Source: Citrobacter gillenii | GTDB lineage: Bacteria; Pseudomonadota; Gammaproteobacteria; Enterobacterales; Enterobacteriaceae | DNA length: 64,000 nucleotides | Direction: 5' to 3' | NCBI RefSeq assembly: GCF_013337685.1 | Contig: NZ_SUQN01000002.1 | Span: 124,001 to 188,000, forward strand | Shown here: positions 1 to 6,811 of the stretch, in pieces | Layout: every line of letters starts with the position of its first letter | Position numbering within the stretch: the stretch's first letter is position 1 | Notes under the pieces: generated by a model | What the model saw: the letters and a program-made list of their open reading frames with translations, nothing else | Databases searched by the model: none | What the model was told of the DNA's origin: nothing | Made by a program: the position numbers and the translations under genes

Positions 1-1
1 T

Positions 2-94
2 TATAGTGATGTATTAAATGCTTTGAAAATTGGTGGATATTGCTCATTCTTATGTAATGCAGTAAGTTGGTTTTTACATTGGCGTAACAATTAA
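2..94 (+). CDS. 3' end of a CdiI-like immunity gene (partial)
   Basis: This is an open frame running in from the left edge and ending at a TAA at 92-94, leaving 30 residues. Its visible stretch DVLNALKIGG resembles EVLHNLKVGG in the complete immunity candidate at 771-989, and both are followed by a hydrophobic tail. It lies directly before a VENN-starting toxin module, which is where the immunity gene of the preceding CDI module would sit. The identity as immunity protein is inferred from this likeness and position. The start is outside the window. Confidence 0.5.
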   Translation, partial: YSDVLNALKIGGYCSFLCNAVSWFLHWRNN

Positions 95-102
95 ATTTAG
101 TT

Positions 103-774
103 GTTGAGAATAACCTGATGGGCGGGAGTGAGGATGCTCAGGCAGCATGGATATGTCAGCATGGGATAGATATGGCGAGTTGTTCGGATAATCCTGGTGG
201 AGCCGCCTGTCAGGAAGCGATAAATGAGCGTGATGCGGTAGGGCTGGCGCTGGCAACAAGTACAGTGGCTCTGTTTCCTGGCAGTGCCCAGGCGATGTGG
301 GGACTGGGCGCGGGGGCAAATGCTGGAATTGGCTACCTGGCGGATGGTTCGGTTGACCCTTCCAGCGCGGTAGTGGCTGGCTGGGTGAATGTGTTCAGTA
401 TGGGGAATCGTGTGGTGGGAACGGTAGGCTGGAATGCGGCGGGTGGTGCATTTGGTAACTGGATTGACAACAAAGATCCACTGTCTGGGGCGATTATTAA
501 TGGTGCCGGTTCTGGTATCGGTTATGGCATTGGTAAAGGACTTTCATGGAGTGTTAATGCCGGGGCAAACTGGTGGAAAGGTGGCTGGGATCCGAAATTT
601 AACCCGACACTTCAGAAGTATACTGAAGTAAAAGGTGATTTTGGGATTTCGAAGGAAATATCCCCTAGCCGTGTTCCTGGTTCTTTTGGTGATTTTGGTG
701 GCTCATTCTTCTCTGAAATAACAGGCAAAGGTATAGAAAAACCTACGGGCTCTGTGGGAGAGGGAGATAAATGA
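103..774 (+). CDS. Orphan CdiA-CT toxin module (CDI effector C-terminus)
   Basis: The frame opens just after the previous gene and contains VENN at 103-114, the motif that marks the start of the variable C-terminal toxin region of CdiA proteins. The first ATG is at 118 and gives 218 residues; no convincing ribosome site precedes it, as expected for an orphan module that must recombine onto a full cdiA to be delivered. The N-terminal part (AAWICQHGIDMASC) is of the pretoxin type. The middle is rich in Gly and Ala with repeated GxGxGxG and small hydrophobic segments (about residues 40-150), followed by a polar tail. A glycine-rich hydrophobic toxin with a tiny membrane immunity partner suggests a membrane-acting (pore or ionophore) effector, but this is inference. 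The stop overlaps the next gene by ATGA. Confidence 0.75.
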   Translation, partial: VENNLMGGSEDAQAAWICQHGIDMASCSDNPGGAACQEAINERDAVGLALATSTVALFPGSAQAMWGLGAGANAGIGYLADGSVDPSSAVVAGWVNVFSMGNRVVGTVGWNAAGGAFGNWIDNKDPLSGAIINGAGSGIGYGIGKGLSWSVNAGANWWKGGWDPKFNPTLQKYTEVKGDFGISKEISPSRVPGSFGDFGGSFFSEITGKGIEKPTGSVGEGDK

Positions 775-989
775 TTAATGTTCTCTTTTTTATCTTCTCT
801 GTAGTTGCGGGGATTATCATGGCTGAACTGGCTTATTTTTCATTACTTATTACTGATTATTTCATACGGGGTAGCTTCGATTTTTCTTTGCCTGAAGTCC
901 TGCATAATCTAAAAGTAGGTGGTGGCGGTGGATTTATTATTGGCATTGGGATCGTTTTATGTCGTCTTTTTAAGATTAAAGGATTTTAA
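771..989 (+). CDS. Candidate CdiI immunity protein, small membrane protein
   Basis: The gene encodes 72 residues, starting ATG inside the toxin stop (ATGA overlap) after a strong GAGAGGGAG ribosome site. Two hydrophobic segments (about residues 3-29 and 53-67) flank a polar loop, so it is probably an inner-membrane protein with two crossings. CDI immunity genes lie immediately after their toxin, are usually small and are co-translated, which fits here. A membrane immunity protein would be expected for a toxin acting on the inner membrane. No family name is claimed. Its C-terminal half resembles the truncated gene at 2-94, suggesting duplicated or related modules. Confidence 0.65.
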   Translation: MINVLFFIFSVVAGIIMAELAYFSLLITDYFIRGSFDFSLPEVLHNLKVGGGGGFIIGIGIVLCRLFKIKGF

Positions 990-991
990 TC

Positions 992-1072
992 GTGGAGAAT
1001 AATACGCTGAGTGTTGCTCAAAACAAATCCCGTGCTCAGGAAATGACTCAGTGCCAGTACAATGCTGATTGA
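992..1072 (+). pseudogene. VENN-headed pretoxin fragment of a further CdiA-CT
   Basis: Three bases after the immunity stop, a frame starts GTG GAG AAT AAT, that is VENN, and continues TLSVAQNKSRAQEMTQ to a TGA at 1070-1072 (26 residues). This is the typical start of a CdiA variable region, but it is cut off almost at once, so no toxin domain remains. It is the third CDI module boundary in the first kilobase. Confidence 0.65.
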
Positions 1073-1074
1073 GA

Positions 1075-1229
1075 AATTACGCCTCGGTGCAGGAGCAGAA
1101 GGGGCTGTTAGCGGGCGACGGCGGATAAAAACAGCCGGGACGCTGGGTTTCAGGGATATTCATAACGAAGCGGACTTTACGGTCAGACATGCGGGAGCCA
1201 GATGGTCAACGTTAGAAATGAAGGAATAG
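1075..1229 (+). pseudogene. cdiA: Scar of the CdiA filamentous (FHA-type) repeat region
   Basis: Frame 1 from 1075 reads NYASVQEQKGLLAGDGG then stops at 1126. Frame 3 from 1131 reads TAGTLGFRDIHNEADFTV and ends at a TAG at 1227-1229. Both resemble consecutive motifs of the haemagglutinin repeats in CdiA (YASVQEQSGxFAGDGG and TGTLGFSDIxN). They are in different frames and much closer together than in an intact repeat, so a deletion and frameshift have joined them. It is non-coding debris of a cdiA body. Confidence 0.6.
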
Positions 1230-1238
1230 ACTCGCGCT

Positions 1239-1308
1239 TGCCCGCCATCCGGCGAAGAGATGGTGGTGCGTAACAGGCCTGATGCGCTGCGCTTATCAGG
1301 CCTACGGG
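1239..1308. repeat. REP/BIME-like palindromes
   Basis: This stretch holds GCCATCCGGCG followed by AGGCCTGATGCGCTGCGCTTATCAGGCCT, the usual enterobacterial REP and BIME sequences. It separates the cdi debris from the symE-like gene. Confidence 0.6.
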
Positions 1309-1316
1309 ACGAAGCT

Positions 1317-1772
1317 TTATTTGCTGCGTTTAATCATCGGTATATCGCCCAAATCATGCAACGCGCCGGGAAAGGTTTTTAACCACTGGGACACTTTCTG
1401 CTTATTAATATTCACCACACTCATTCCTTCTATACAGCCCCATAACTCTCTCGTATGCTGTGGCGTAATAACGATGCAATCTTTCATCACCCGTATTTTT
1501 ACCGGCATACCATTAACAAATCCGGCATTGGGCAGCCATTCTCCGCTGAGTGGCAGATAATTATTATCCATCCGTGAATACAGTTCGCAGCAGGCGGAAC
1601 TGTCCTGCGCCGATTCCGCTCGTGGATGAATGCTGGCCTCCACGGTGCGCTTGCCGTGCAGACGGTTGCGGTGGTTTTTGCGTAGCAGCTCGGGGTTTTG
1701 CGACTCATCCGGCAAAACCTCAGAATCTGCTTGGGCCACGGCGGGTTCTGGCATAAAATTCGCGTCAGCCAT
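1317..1772 (-). CDS. SymE-like toxin (SymE family, AbrB-type fold)
   Basis: The predicted protein has 151 residues. The ATG at 1772 is chosen because AGGAG lies six bases upstream; the in-frame TTG at 1778 would abut that site. Residues from about 65 onward match SymE: YSRxxxxxLxGxWLxxAGFxxGxxVxxxVMxxCIVxT is clearly visible. E. coli SymE is an SOS-induced toxin repressed by the antisense RNA SymR. Here the N-terminal 60 residues are longer and polar, with a basic patch (RKNHRNRLHGKR). I see no good LexA box upstream and cannot confirm an antisense RNA. SymE-family genes are often found beside polymorphic toxin loci, which fits the cdi remnants next door. Confidence 0.7.
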   Translation of the reverse strand: MADANFMPEPAVAQADSEVLPDESQNPELLRKNHRNRLHGKRTVEASIHPRAESAQDSSACCELYSRMDNNYLPLSGEWLPNAGFVNGMPVKIRVMKDCIVITPQHTRELWGCIEGMSVVNINKQKVSQWLKTFPGALHDLGDIPMIKRSK

Positions 1773-1844
1773 AATCAACTCCTGTGTTTAGTTGTTTTGT
1801 GGTTAGCGGTGTGAGGGTGTTGCTGCACCTTCATGCCGCGAATC

Positions 1845-1966
1845 CCCGTCATAATTCGAATTGCAGGTGCGTTGGCTATGCTCGTTCACCCCAGTCACAT
1901 AGTTATCTATGCTGCTGGGAATTTACTCCCTTGCCGCCGTCCTGCAACTCGAATTATTCAGGCGAT
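1845..1966. repeat. ERIC (IRU) element
   Basis: An imperfect inverted repeat of about 120 bp starts CCCGTCATAATTCGAATTGCAGG and ends with CCTGCAACTCGAATTATTCAGG. On the minus strand the interior reads GTGACTGGGGTGAACGAGC and CCAACGCACCTGCAA, matching the well-known ERIC consensus. It lies in the 444-bp gap between the symE-like gene and the next gene. The rest of that gap (1967-2222) is AT-rich and shows nothing I recognise. Confidence 0.8.
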
Positions 1967-2222
1967 TAGATTTAAAATGATCTTATATTTCCTTCGTTGC
2001 TGCTTTATTTAACCTGCGGCTATTATACCGTGCTGAATAAAAATGGGGTCATTTAAACGTAATGAGATTTATTAAATGCGAAGTGGCTCCAGAAAATATT
2101 GCGGATATATGAAACATATTGCAGTCAATAAAACAGATCGCTAACGGTGAAATAAGAATGCTATCATTCACTCCAGACGCGGCAGACAACTGCTGGCACA
2201 CGCATTCACCCCGGAGCACCTG

Positions 2223-2468
2223 ATGAACAACGACATTCCGCTAAAATATTATGATATCGCCGACGAGTACGCGACCGAGGCCGCAAAGCCGGTTAGCGAC
2301 GCGGAACGCGACGCGCTGGCGCACTACTTCCAACAGTTGATCGTCCGTTTGATGAACAACGAAGAGATCGGCGAAGACGCGCAGCAAGAGATGGCGACCG
2401 TGGCCGGGATTGACGCACAGCGTATCGATGATATCGCCGAGTTCCTCAACCGCTGGGGCAACGAGTAG
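2223..2468 (+). CDS. Small acidic protein of unknown function
   Basis: The gene encodes 81 residues, with ATG preceded by CCGGAGC at a good distance. The protein is strongly acidic, without membrane segments or cysteines, and looks wholly helical, with Asp/Glu/Gln-rich stretches ([21 protein letters not shown]). It ends in RWGNE. I do not recognise a family. It stands alone, between an ERIC-containing gap and the cold-shock-domain gene, both on the same strand. Codon use looks ordinary for the host, so it is likely a real conserved enterobacterial gene. Confidence 0.6.
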   Translation: MNNDIPLKYYDIADEYATEAAKPVSDAERDALAHYFQQLIVRLMNNEEIGEDAQQEMATVAGIDAQRIDDIAEFLNRWGNE

Positions 2469-2542
2469 CCAAAGACGTGGCCGATGTTTTACACTGCGCG
2501 CAAATTTTACGAGTATGACGTTTTAATCAGGCGGAAACAGCA

Positions 2543-3019
2543 ATGAACGGAACAATCACAACGTGGTTTAAAGATAAAGGCTTTGGATTTATCAAAGATG
2601 AAAACGGCGATAACCGCTATTTTCATGTGATTAAGGTTGCTAATCCTGAGCTGATCAAGAAAGACGCGGCGGTGACCTTCGAGCCGACCACTAACAACAA
2701 AGGCCTGTCAGCCTATGCGGTGAAAGTGGTGCCCGACAGCAAATACATCTATATCGCGGGTGAGCGCCTGAAACTCACGGCGATCAAGTCCTGGGTGGTG
2801 TATAGCGAAGAAGTGCCGGTTGAAACCCGCATTGATAAAGAAAATGCGGTGCTGTCCGTGGGCGCGCTGATGAACAGCATTAAGCCGAAGTCAGACGTCA
2901 AGCCTGGCGAAATGCGTTCGCTGAAAAAGCTGGCCATTACTACCTTCCAGGGTACGACGCTGATCTTCTCGGAAGATGAGATAGACATCGAAGAAACGGT
3001 AAAGCTGCTTAAAGTCTAA
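2543..3019 (+). CDS. Cold-shock-domain protein with extra C-terminal domain
   Basis: The protein has 158 residues. Residues 1-63 form a cold-shock domain: GTITTWFKDKGFGFI carries the RNP1-like KGFGFI motif, and RYFHV takes the place of RNP2 (usually VFVHF). Ordinary Csp proteins stop at about 70 residues; here about 90 more follow (IYIAGERLKLTAIKSWVVY to EETVKLL), a beta-rich region ending in a helix that I do not recognise. The first domain probably binds single-stranded RNA or DNA. A GGCGG-type ribosome site precedes the ATG and a strong terminator follows, so it is a single-gene unit. Confidence 0.75.
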   Translation: MNGTITTWFKDKGFGFIKDENGDNRYFHVIKVANPELIKKDAAVTFEPTTNNKGLSAYAVKVVPDSKYIYIAGERLKLTAIKSWVVYSEEVPVETRIDKENAVLSVGALMNSIKPKSDVKPGEMRSLKKLAITTFQGTTLIFSEDEIDIEETVKLLKV

Positions 3020-3041
3020 AGCGCTCCAGGCTGAACGTGTG

Positions 3042-3084
3042 CCGAAATTCTGCTCATTTTATGAGCGGGGTTTCGGTTTTTTTT
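3042..3084 (+). terminator. Rho-independent terminator of the cold-shock gene
   Basis: A nested stem, CCGAAA with TTTCGG outside and GCTCAT with ATGAGC inside, is followed by eight T residues. The 190 bp from here to the next gene are AT-rich with no other feature recognised. Confidence 0.85.
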
Positions 3085-3277
3085 GGCCTGCATGGTGGCA
3101 GGCGGACATTGTCTGAGCTATTAATTAGTATAAAAATGGAGTGATGGCTAACCTGTTGATTTTGATGATTTAAAATATGAATGGGTTTATTGCACCAATA
3201 ATATCCAGGCAGCATATGTAAATAGCATTATAACTAAATTATAATTCGTTTACATCCGGTCGGCAGGCGAGGTTAAA

Positions 3278-3772
3278 ATGCGATTAATTGTTATGTTGTT
3301 AAGCTTTGTCGTCTCCACACAGCTCTGGGCGGGTGAACTTTCTAAACCTGCCGGTAAAGCCCTTTTAACGCTGTCCGGTAATATAGAAAATACAAATGAA
3401 GACGGGAAAGCCGTTTTTGATATTGCCAGCCTTGAGAAGCTGGGCATGGTCAGTTTCCAGACCACCTCGCCCTGGTATAATGGACGCACTACCTTTACGG
3501 GTATTCCACTGCAAAAGCTCATGGATTATGTTGGCGCGAAAGGTTCTGTGGTTAAGGTCACCGCGCTCAATGACTACACCACGGTTATCCCACTCAGTGA
3601 TTTCAAAAAATATAATGTTATCCTGGCTGTAAAAATCAACGAAAAATACATTCGCGTCCGTGATAAAGGTCCCTTATTCATTGTGTACCCCTATGACAGC
3701 ATGCCTGAACTGAATAATCAGGTTTTTTATGCACGCTCAGCATGGCAGGTCAGCAGAATGAATATTGAGTAG
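3278..3772 (+). CDS. Periplasmic molybdopterin-fold protein, partner of GGDEF-EAL enzyme
   Basis: The product has 164 residues with a signal peptide (MRLIVMLLSFVVSTQLWA, cleavage near 18). The rest resembles the oxidoreductase molybdopterin-binding domain of the sulfite-oxidase superfamily, with the FTGIPLQKLMDYVG segment and a VRDKGPLFIVYP stretch. The mature protein has no cysteine, so the residue that ligates molybdenum in true enzymes is absent and it probably binds a ligand or acts as a sensor rather than a catalyst. It lies 17 bp before a membrane c-di-GMP gene with a periplasmic domain. I infer that it feeds a periplasmic signal to that enzyme. Confidence 0.65.
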   Translation: MRLIVMLLSFVVSTQLWAGELSKPAGKALLTLSGNIENTNEDGKAVFDIASLEKLGMVSFQTTSPWYNGRTTFTGIPLQKLMDYVGAKGSVVKVTALNDYTTVIPLSDFKKYNVILAVKINEKYIRVRDKGPLFIVYPYDSMPELNNQVFYARSAWQVSRMNIE

Positions 3773-3789
3773 GAGTTCAGAAGAACATC

Positions 3790-5778
3790 ATGAACAGAAT
3801 ACTGGCGGGCATCATATTTTCTCTTTTTATATCTACCGGGTATATCTCTTACCTCGTGCATGAACGGCAACAAGAGTTACAGAAACTGACTCACTACACC
3901 GATTCATGGTCCGCTGCACAACTGGTATCAGAATACTACCGTTTTGAGTCATGGCTTGGTCTTTACACTATCGATGATTCTATGAACCTCGATGATGTAC
4001 GTCTGCGCCTCGACATCATGCTCAGCCAGAATGATTTAATGAAAGAAGGTGAGTTGGGACATTATATACAAAATAATGAAGCGCATGGTGAACTGGCTTT
4101 ACAACTGGAAAACACACTTAACTATCTGGATGTTCATCTTGAGAAAATGAATCGTTCAGAGCTCCAGACATACTTGAAAAAAATGCATGCGCTGGATGCG
4201 CCGCTAGGCCGCCTTTCATCCGGTGCGCTAAATAAAGATGTTAACTCGATTAATAGTACAAACCTCAAAATTCAAGCGCTGTACTATATTTATTCAGCGA
4301 TCTCAGTACTGCTGATTATACTGAGTGCGATACTGGGCGTGCTGATATTCTATCAGAACAGAAATATTTTGCAGGCGCATCTTCAGGTTAAGCGTCTTGC
4401 TGAAGAATTGCAGAAATCTAAAGAAAAACTGCAAATCCAGAATACAAAACTGGAATATGACGTCTACCATGATTCTCTTACCGAGATGAATAACCGCCAG
4501 CTTTTTTGGGAAGATTTAAATAAAACCATCGAGACGGCAGAAAAGAATAATAGTTCTGTGACAGTGATGTTGTTTGATTTAGACCGATTCAAAGAGGTCA
4601 ATGATACGTATGGTCATGATGTCGGTGATTCATTGTTACGTCAGATATCCCATCGCCTGGTTTCGATGAGCCTGACTTCAGATACGCTTTATCGCTTAGG
4701 TGGGGATGAGTTTGCGTTTCTCTCGACGGGTCTGACTGAGAGTCATGCTGTTTCTCGCGCGCAAAAAATATGTGAATTTATCAACCAGCCCTACACGATT
4801 TATAACACGATTATCAACATTACCACCTGCGTTGGCATTGTTATTTCCGAAACTGAACGCCGCTCCGACTATCTATATAAATTTGCCGATCTGGCCCTAT
4901 ATGAAGCCAAAAAAGAAGGTTCTGGTAAGATAAAAGTCTTCCGGCAACGCATGTTAGATAAGTTGCAAGAAAGCAGAACCCTTGAGCATGATATGGCGAT
5001 GGCAATAGCGAATAAAGAATTCGTGGTTTATTACCAGCCGATTGTAGATTCTTTCAGCAGGGAAATTTACAGCTATGAAGCCCTTATCCGCTGGATACAT
5101 CCTCTTAAAGGCCTGCTGTCGCCGGATAGCTTTATTCCTGTTGCTGAAAAGACAGGAATGATTAATGAAATGGGGAAATCGGTGCTTGAAATGGCCTGCA
5201 GGGAAGCGGCTTCCTGGGCGGTTCCAGCTAAAATTTCAGTCAATGTCTCGCCTGTCCAGCTAAGCAGCAAAGCCTTTGCCGGAATAGTGTTGTCTATTCT
5301 GAAAGAAACAGGACTTCCGGCTGATCGTCTTGAACTGGAAGTGACGGAATCCTCTCTCTTTACTGACAGCAATACGCCGATGAATACGCTTAACAGGCTC
5401 AGAGCCCTGGGCGTGAAAATCTCCATTGATGATTTTGGTACGGGATACTCTTCGCTTTCGCGGCTGAGCAGGCTTGCCTTCGATAAAATCAAAATAGACA
5501 AGTCCTTTGTGCATTCGATATCTACACAGGAAGACGCCCTTAACATCATCAAACTTATCACCGGTATGGCGAAATCTCTCAATATGAAGGCGGTTGCAGA
5601 AGGGGTTGAAACGCAGGAACAACTGGAAAGTCTTCAGGCTCTGGGCTGCGATTTCGCACAAGGCTATCTGTTTGGTAAACCTCAACCTGGTATTGATGGA
5701 AAAATCAGAAACGGTAAATCGCGAACGTCTCTGCTGACAGATAACGACGACACATTGCGCAGTGAACGTGGCTCTTAA
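3790..5778 (+). CDS. Membrane GGDEF-EAL c-di-GMP enzyme
   Basis: The protein has 662 residues. Order: membrane segment 1 (about 3-22), a periplasmic domain of about 145 residues with no motif I recognise, membrane segment 2 (about 168-190), a short coiled linker, GGDEF domain (motif GGDEF at 304-308) and EAL domain (EAL at 430-432). The EAL catalytic set looks intact: EALIRW, NVSPVQL, ELEVTES, IDDFGTGYSSL, KIDKSF and VAEGVE. The product-inhibition site upstream of GGDEF reads LTSD instead of RxxD, so feedback inhibition is probably lost. It could make or degrade c-di-GMP; the complete EAL suggests phosphodiesterase activity. AGGAG precedes the ATG, and the upstream gene is surely in the same operon. 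Confidence 0.85.
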   Translation: MNRILAGIIFSLFISTGYISYLVHERQQELQKLTHYTDSWSAAQLVSEYYRFESWLGLYTIDDSMNLDDVRLRLDIMLSQNDLMKEGELGHYIQNNEAHGELALQLENTLNYLDVHLEKMNRSELQTYLKKMHALDAPLGRLSSGALNKDVNSINSTNLKIQALYYIYSAISVLLIILSAILGVLIFYQNRNILQAHLQVKRLAEELQKSKEKLQIQNTKLEYDVYHDSLTEMNNRQLFWEDLNKTIETAEKNNSSVTVMLFDLDRFKEVNDTYGHDVGDSLLRQISHRLVSMSLTSDTLYRLGGDEFAFLSTGLTESHAVSRAQKICEFINQPYTIYNTIINITTCVGIVISETERRSDYLYKFADLALYEAKKEGSGKIKVFRQRMLDKLQESRTLEHDMAMAIANKEFVVYYQPIVDSFSREIYSYEALIRWIHPLKGLLSPDSFIPVAEKTGMINEMGKSVLEMACREAASWAVPAKISVNVSPVQLSSKAFAGIVLSILKETGLPADRLELEVTESSLFTDSNTPMNTLNRLRALGVKISIDDFGTGYSSLSRLSRLAFDKIKIDKSFVHSISTQEDALNIIKLITGMAKSLNMKAVAEGVETQEQLESLQALGCDFAQGYLFGKPQPGIDGKIRNGKSRTSLLTDNDDTLRSERGS

Positions 5779-5807
5779 TCAGAGGGGGAGGGGAAATGTG
5801 ATCCATC

Positions 5808-6620
5808 TCACCTCCCGGCAACCAAAATCTCCTGTGACGCCACGCCGTCTTCGATCTGCTTCGCCACTTTTTGTAAGGCCGAAAGGTGTTTTTCCGCGGC
5901 CTGTTCGATGGTCATCGCACTGGCCATATACACCAGGTTCAGGCAGCCGATCACCCGCTGTTCGCTGCGGATTGGCACGGCGATAGAGGCGATTTTCTCC
6001 TCCTGATCCCAGCCGCGATAGTTCTGTCCAAAACCGTCTTTGCGCGCGCGGGTCAGGATAGCGTCCAGCTTCAGCGGTTCGCGCGCCAGCTGGAATTCTT
6101 CTCCCGGTCGCGATGCCAGTATTTCGATCAGCTCCTGACGTTCATTCTCCGGACAAAACGCCAGCCAGGTCAGGCCGGAGGCGGTTTTCAGCAACGGTAG
6201 ACGACGCCCGACCATCGCCCGGTGAAATGACAGGCGGCTGAAGCGGTGGGTGGTTTCACGCACCACCATGGCATCGACGTCGAGCGTGGAAACGTCGGTC
6301 GGCCAGATGACCTCGCGCAGTAAATCCCCCAGCAGCGGCGCGGCCAGCGCGGAAATCCACTGCTCGTCACGAAATCCCTCGCTGAGCTGGCGAACTTTGA
6401 TGGTTAAGCGAAAGCTGTCATCGGACAGGCTGCGCCGGACGTAACCCTCATCCTGCAACGTTTCCAGCAGTCGTCTGACCGTGGTGCGGTGCAGGCCGCT
6501 CAGCTCTGCCAGCAGACCAACGCTGGCCCCACCGTCGAGCCGGTTTAACATATTTAATAACATTAACCCGCGGGTTAATCCGCGCACGGTTTTGTATTCG
6601 GTACTCTCGTCACTTTTCAT
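5808..6620 (-). CDS. mhpR: MhpR, IclR-family activator of the mhp operon
   Basis: The protein has 270 residues from the ATG at 6620, which aligns with the E. coli MhpR start; an upstream in-frame extension is not needed. The N-terminal winged helix (GGASVGLLAELSGLHRTTVRR, about residues 28-48) and the C-terminal IclR effector domain are both complete. MhpR activates mhpABCDFET when phenylpropionate derivatives are present. It is divergent from mhpA and its operator lies between them. The C-terminus ends VAGR, a few residues earlier than in E. coli. It converges on the GGDEF-EAL gene with only 29 bp between. Confidence 0.95.
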   Translation of the reverse strand: MKSDESTEYKTVRGLTRGLMLLNMLNRLDGGASVGLLAELSGLHRTTVRRLLETLQDEGYVRRSLSDDSFRLTIKVRQLSEGFRDEQWISALAAPLLGDLLREVIWPTDVSTLDVDAMVVRETTHRFSRLSFHRAMVGRRLPLLKTASGLTWLAFCPENERQELIEILASRPGEEFQLAREPLKLDAILTRARKDGFGQNYRGWDQEEKIASIAVPIRSEQRVIGCLNLVYMASAMTIEQAAEKHLSALQKVAKQIEDGVASQEILVAGR

Positions 6621-6652
6621 ATTCGTTGACAAATCTACAGATAAAACAACGT

Positions 6653-6669
6653 TGTGCACTAAGTGCACA
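6653..6669. promoter_or_regulatory. MhpR operator
   Basis: The 17-bp palindrome TGTGCACTAAGTGCACA closely matches the E. coli MhpR site GGTGCACCTGGTGCACA. Its centre is about 58 bp upstream of the start point predicted from the -10 box at 6708, the spacing known for MhpR activation. Confidence 0.85.
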
Positions 6670-6685
6670 TCCAAGTATGTTTTGA

Positions 6686-6713
6686 TTGTAGCGCAAAAAC
6701 ACCCTCCTATACT
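6686..6713 (+). promoter_or_regulatory. mhpA promoter
   Basis: A weak -35 (TTGTAG, 6686-6691) and a good -10 (TATACT, 6708-6713) are 16 bp apart, placing the start point near 6720. A poor -35 fits an activator-dependent promoter. The E. coli promoter also needs CRP; I do not see a convincing CRP site at the expected place. Confidence 0.6.
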
Positions 6714-6811
6714 GACCGCACAATAAAAAATTATTCACATATTTTTAACAAAGCCAGGTGCGTCTCTCCAGAGGCTGCCATGACGTTATGTCCGCGTAGT
6801 GAGGTTCTGAA

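Noticed and set aside
1784-1969. Small plus-strand frame across the ERIC element
   Set aside because: It is made mostly of the repeat sequence itself; ERIC elements commonly carry chance frames.
5797-5812. CRP-like site TGTGATCCATCTCACC
   Set aside because: It fits CRP well but overlaps the mhpR stop codon between two convergent genes, with no promoter to serve; probably chance or part of a hairpin.
5762-5986. Plus-strand frame following the GGDEF-EAL gene
   Set aside because: It overlaps the 3' half of mhpR in antisense and has no supporting signal other than a purine-rich run.
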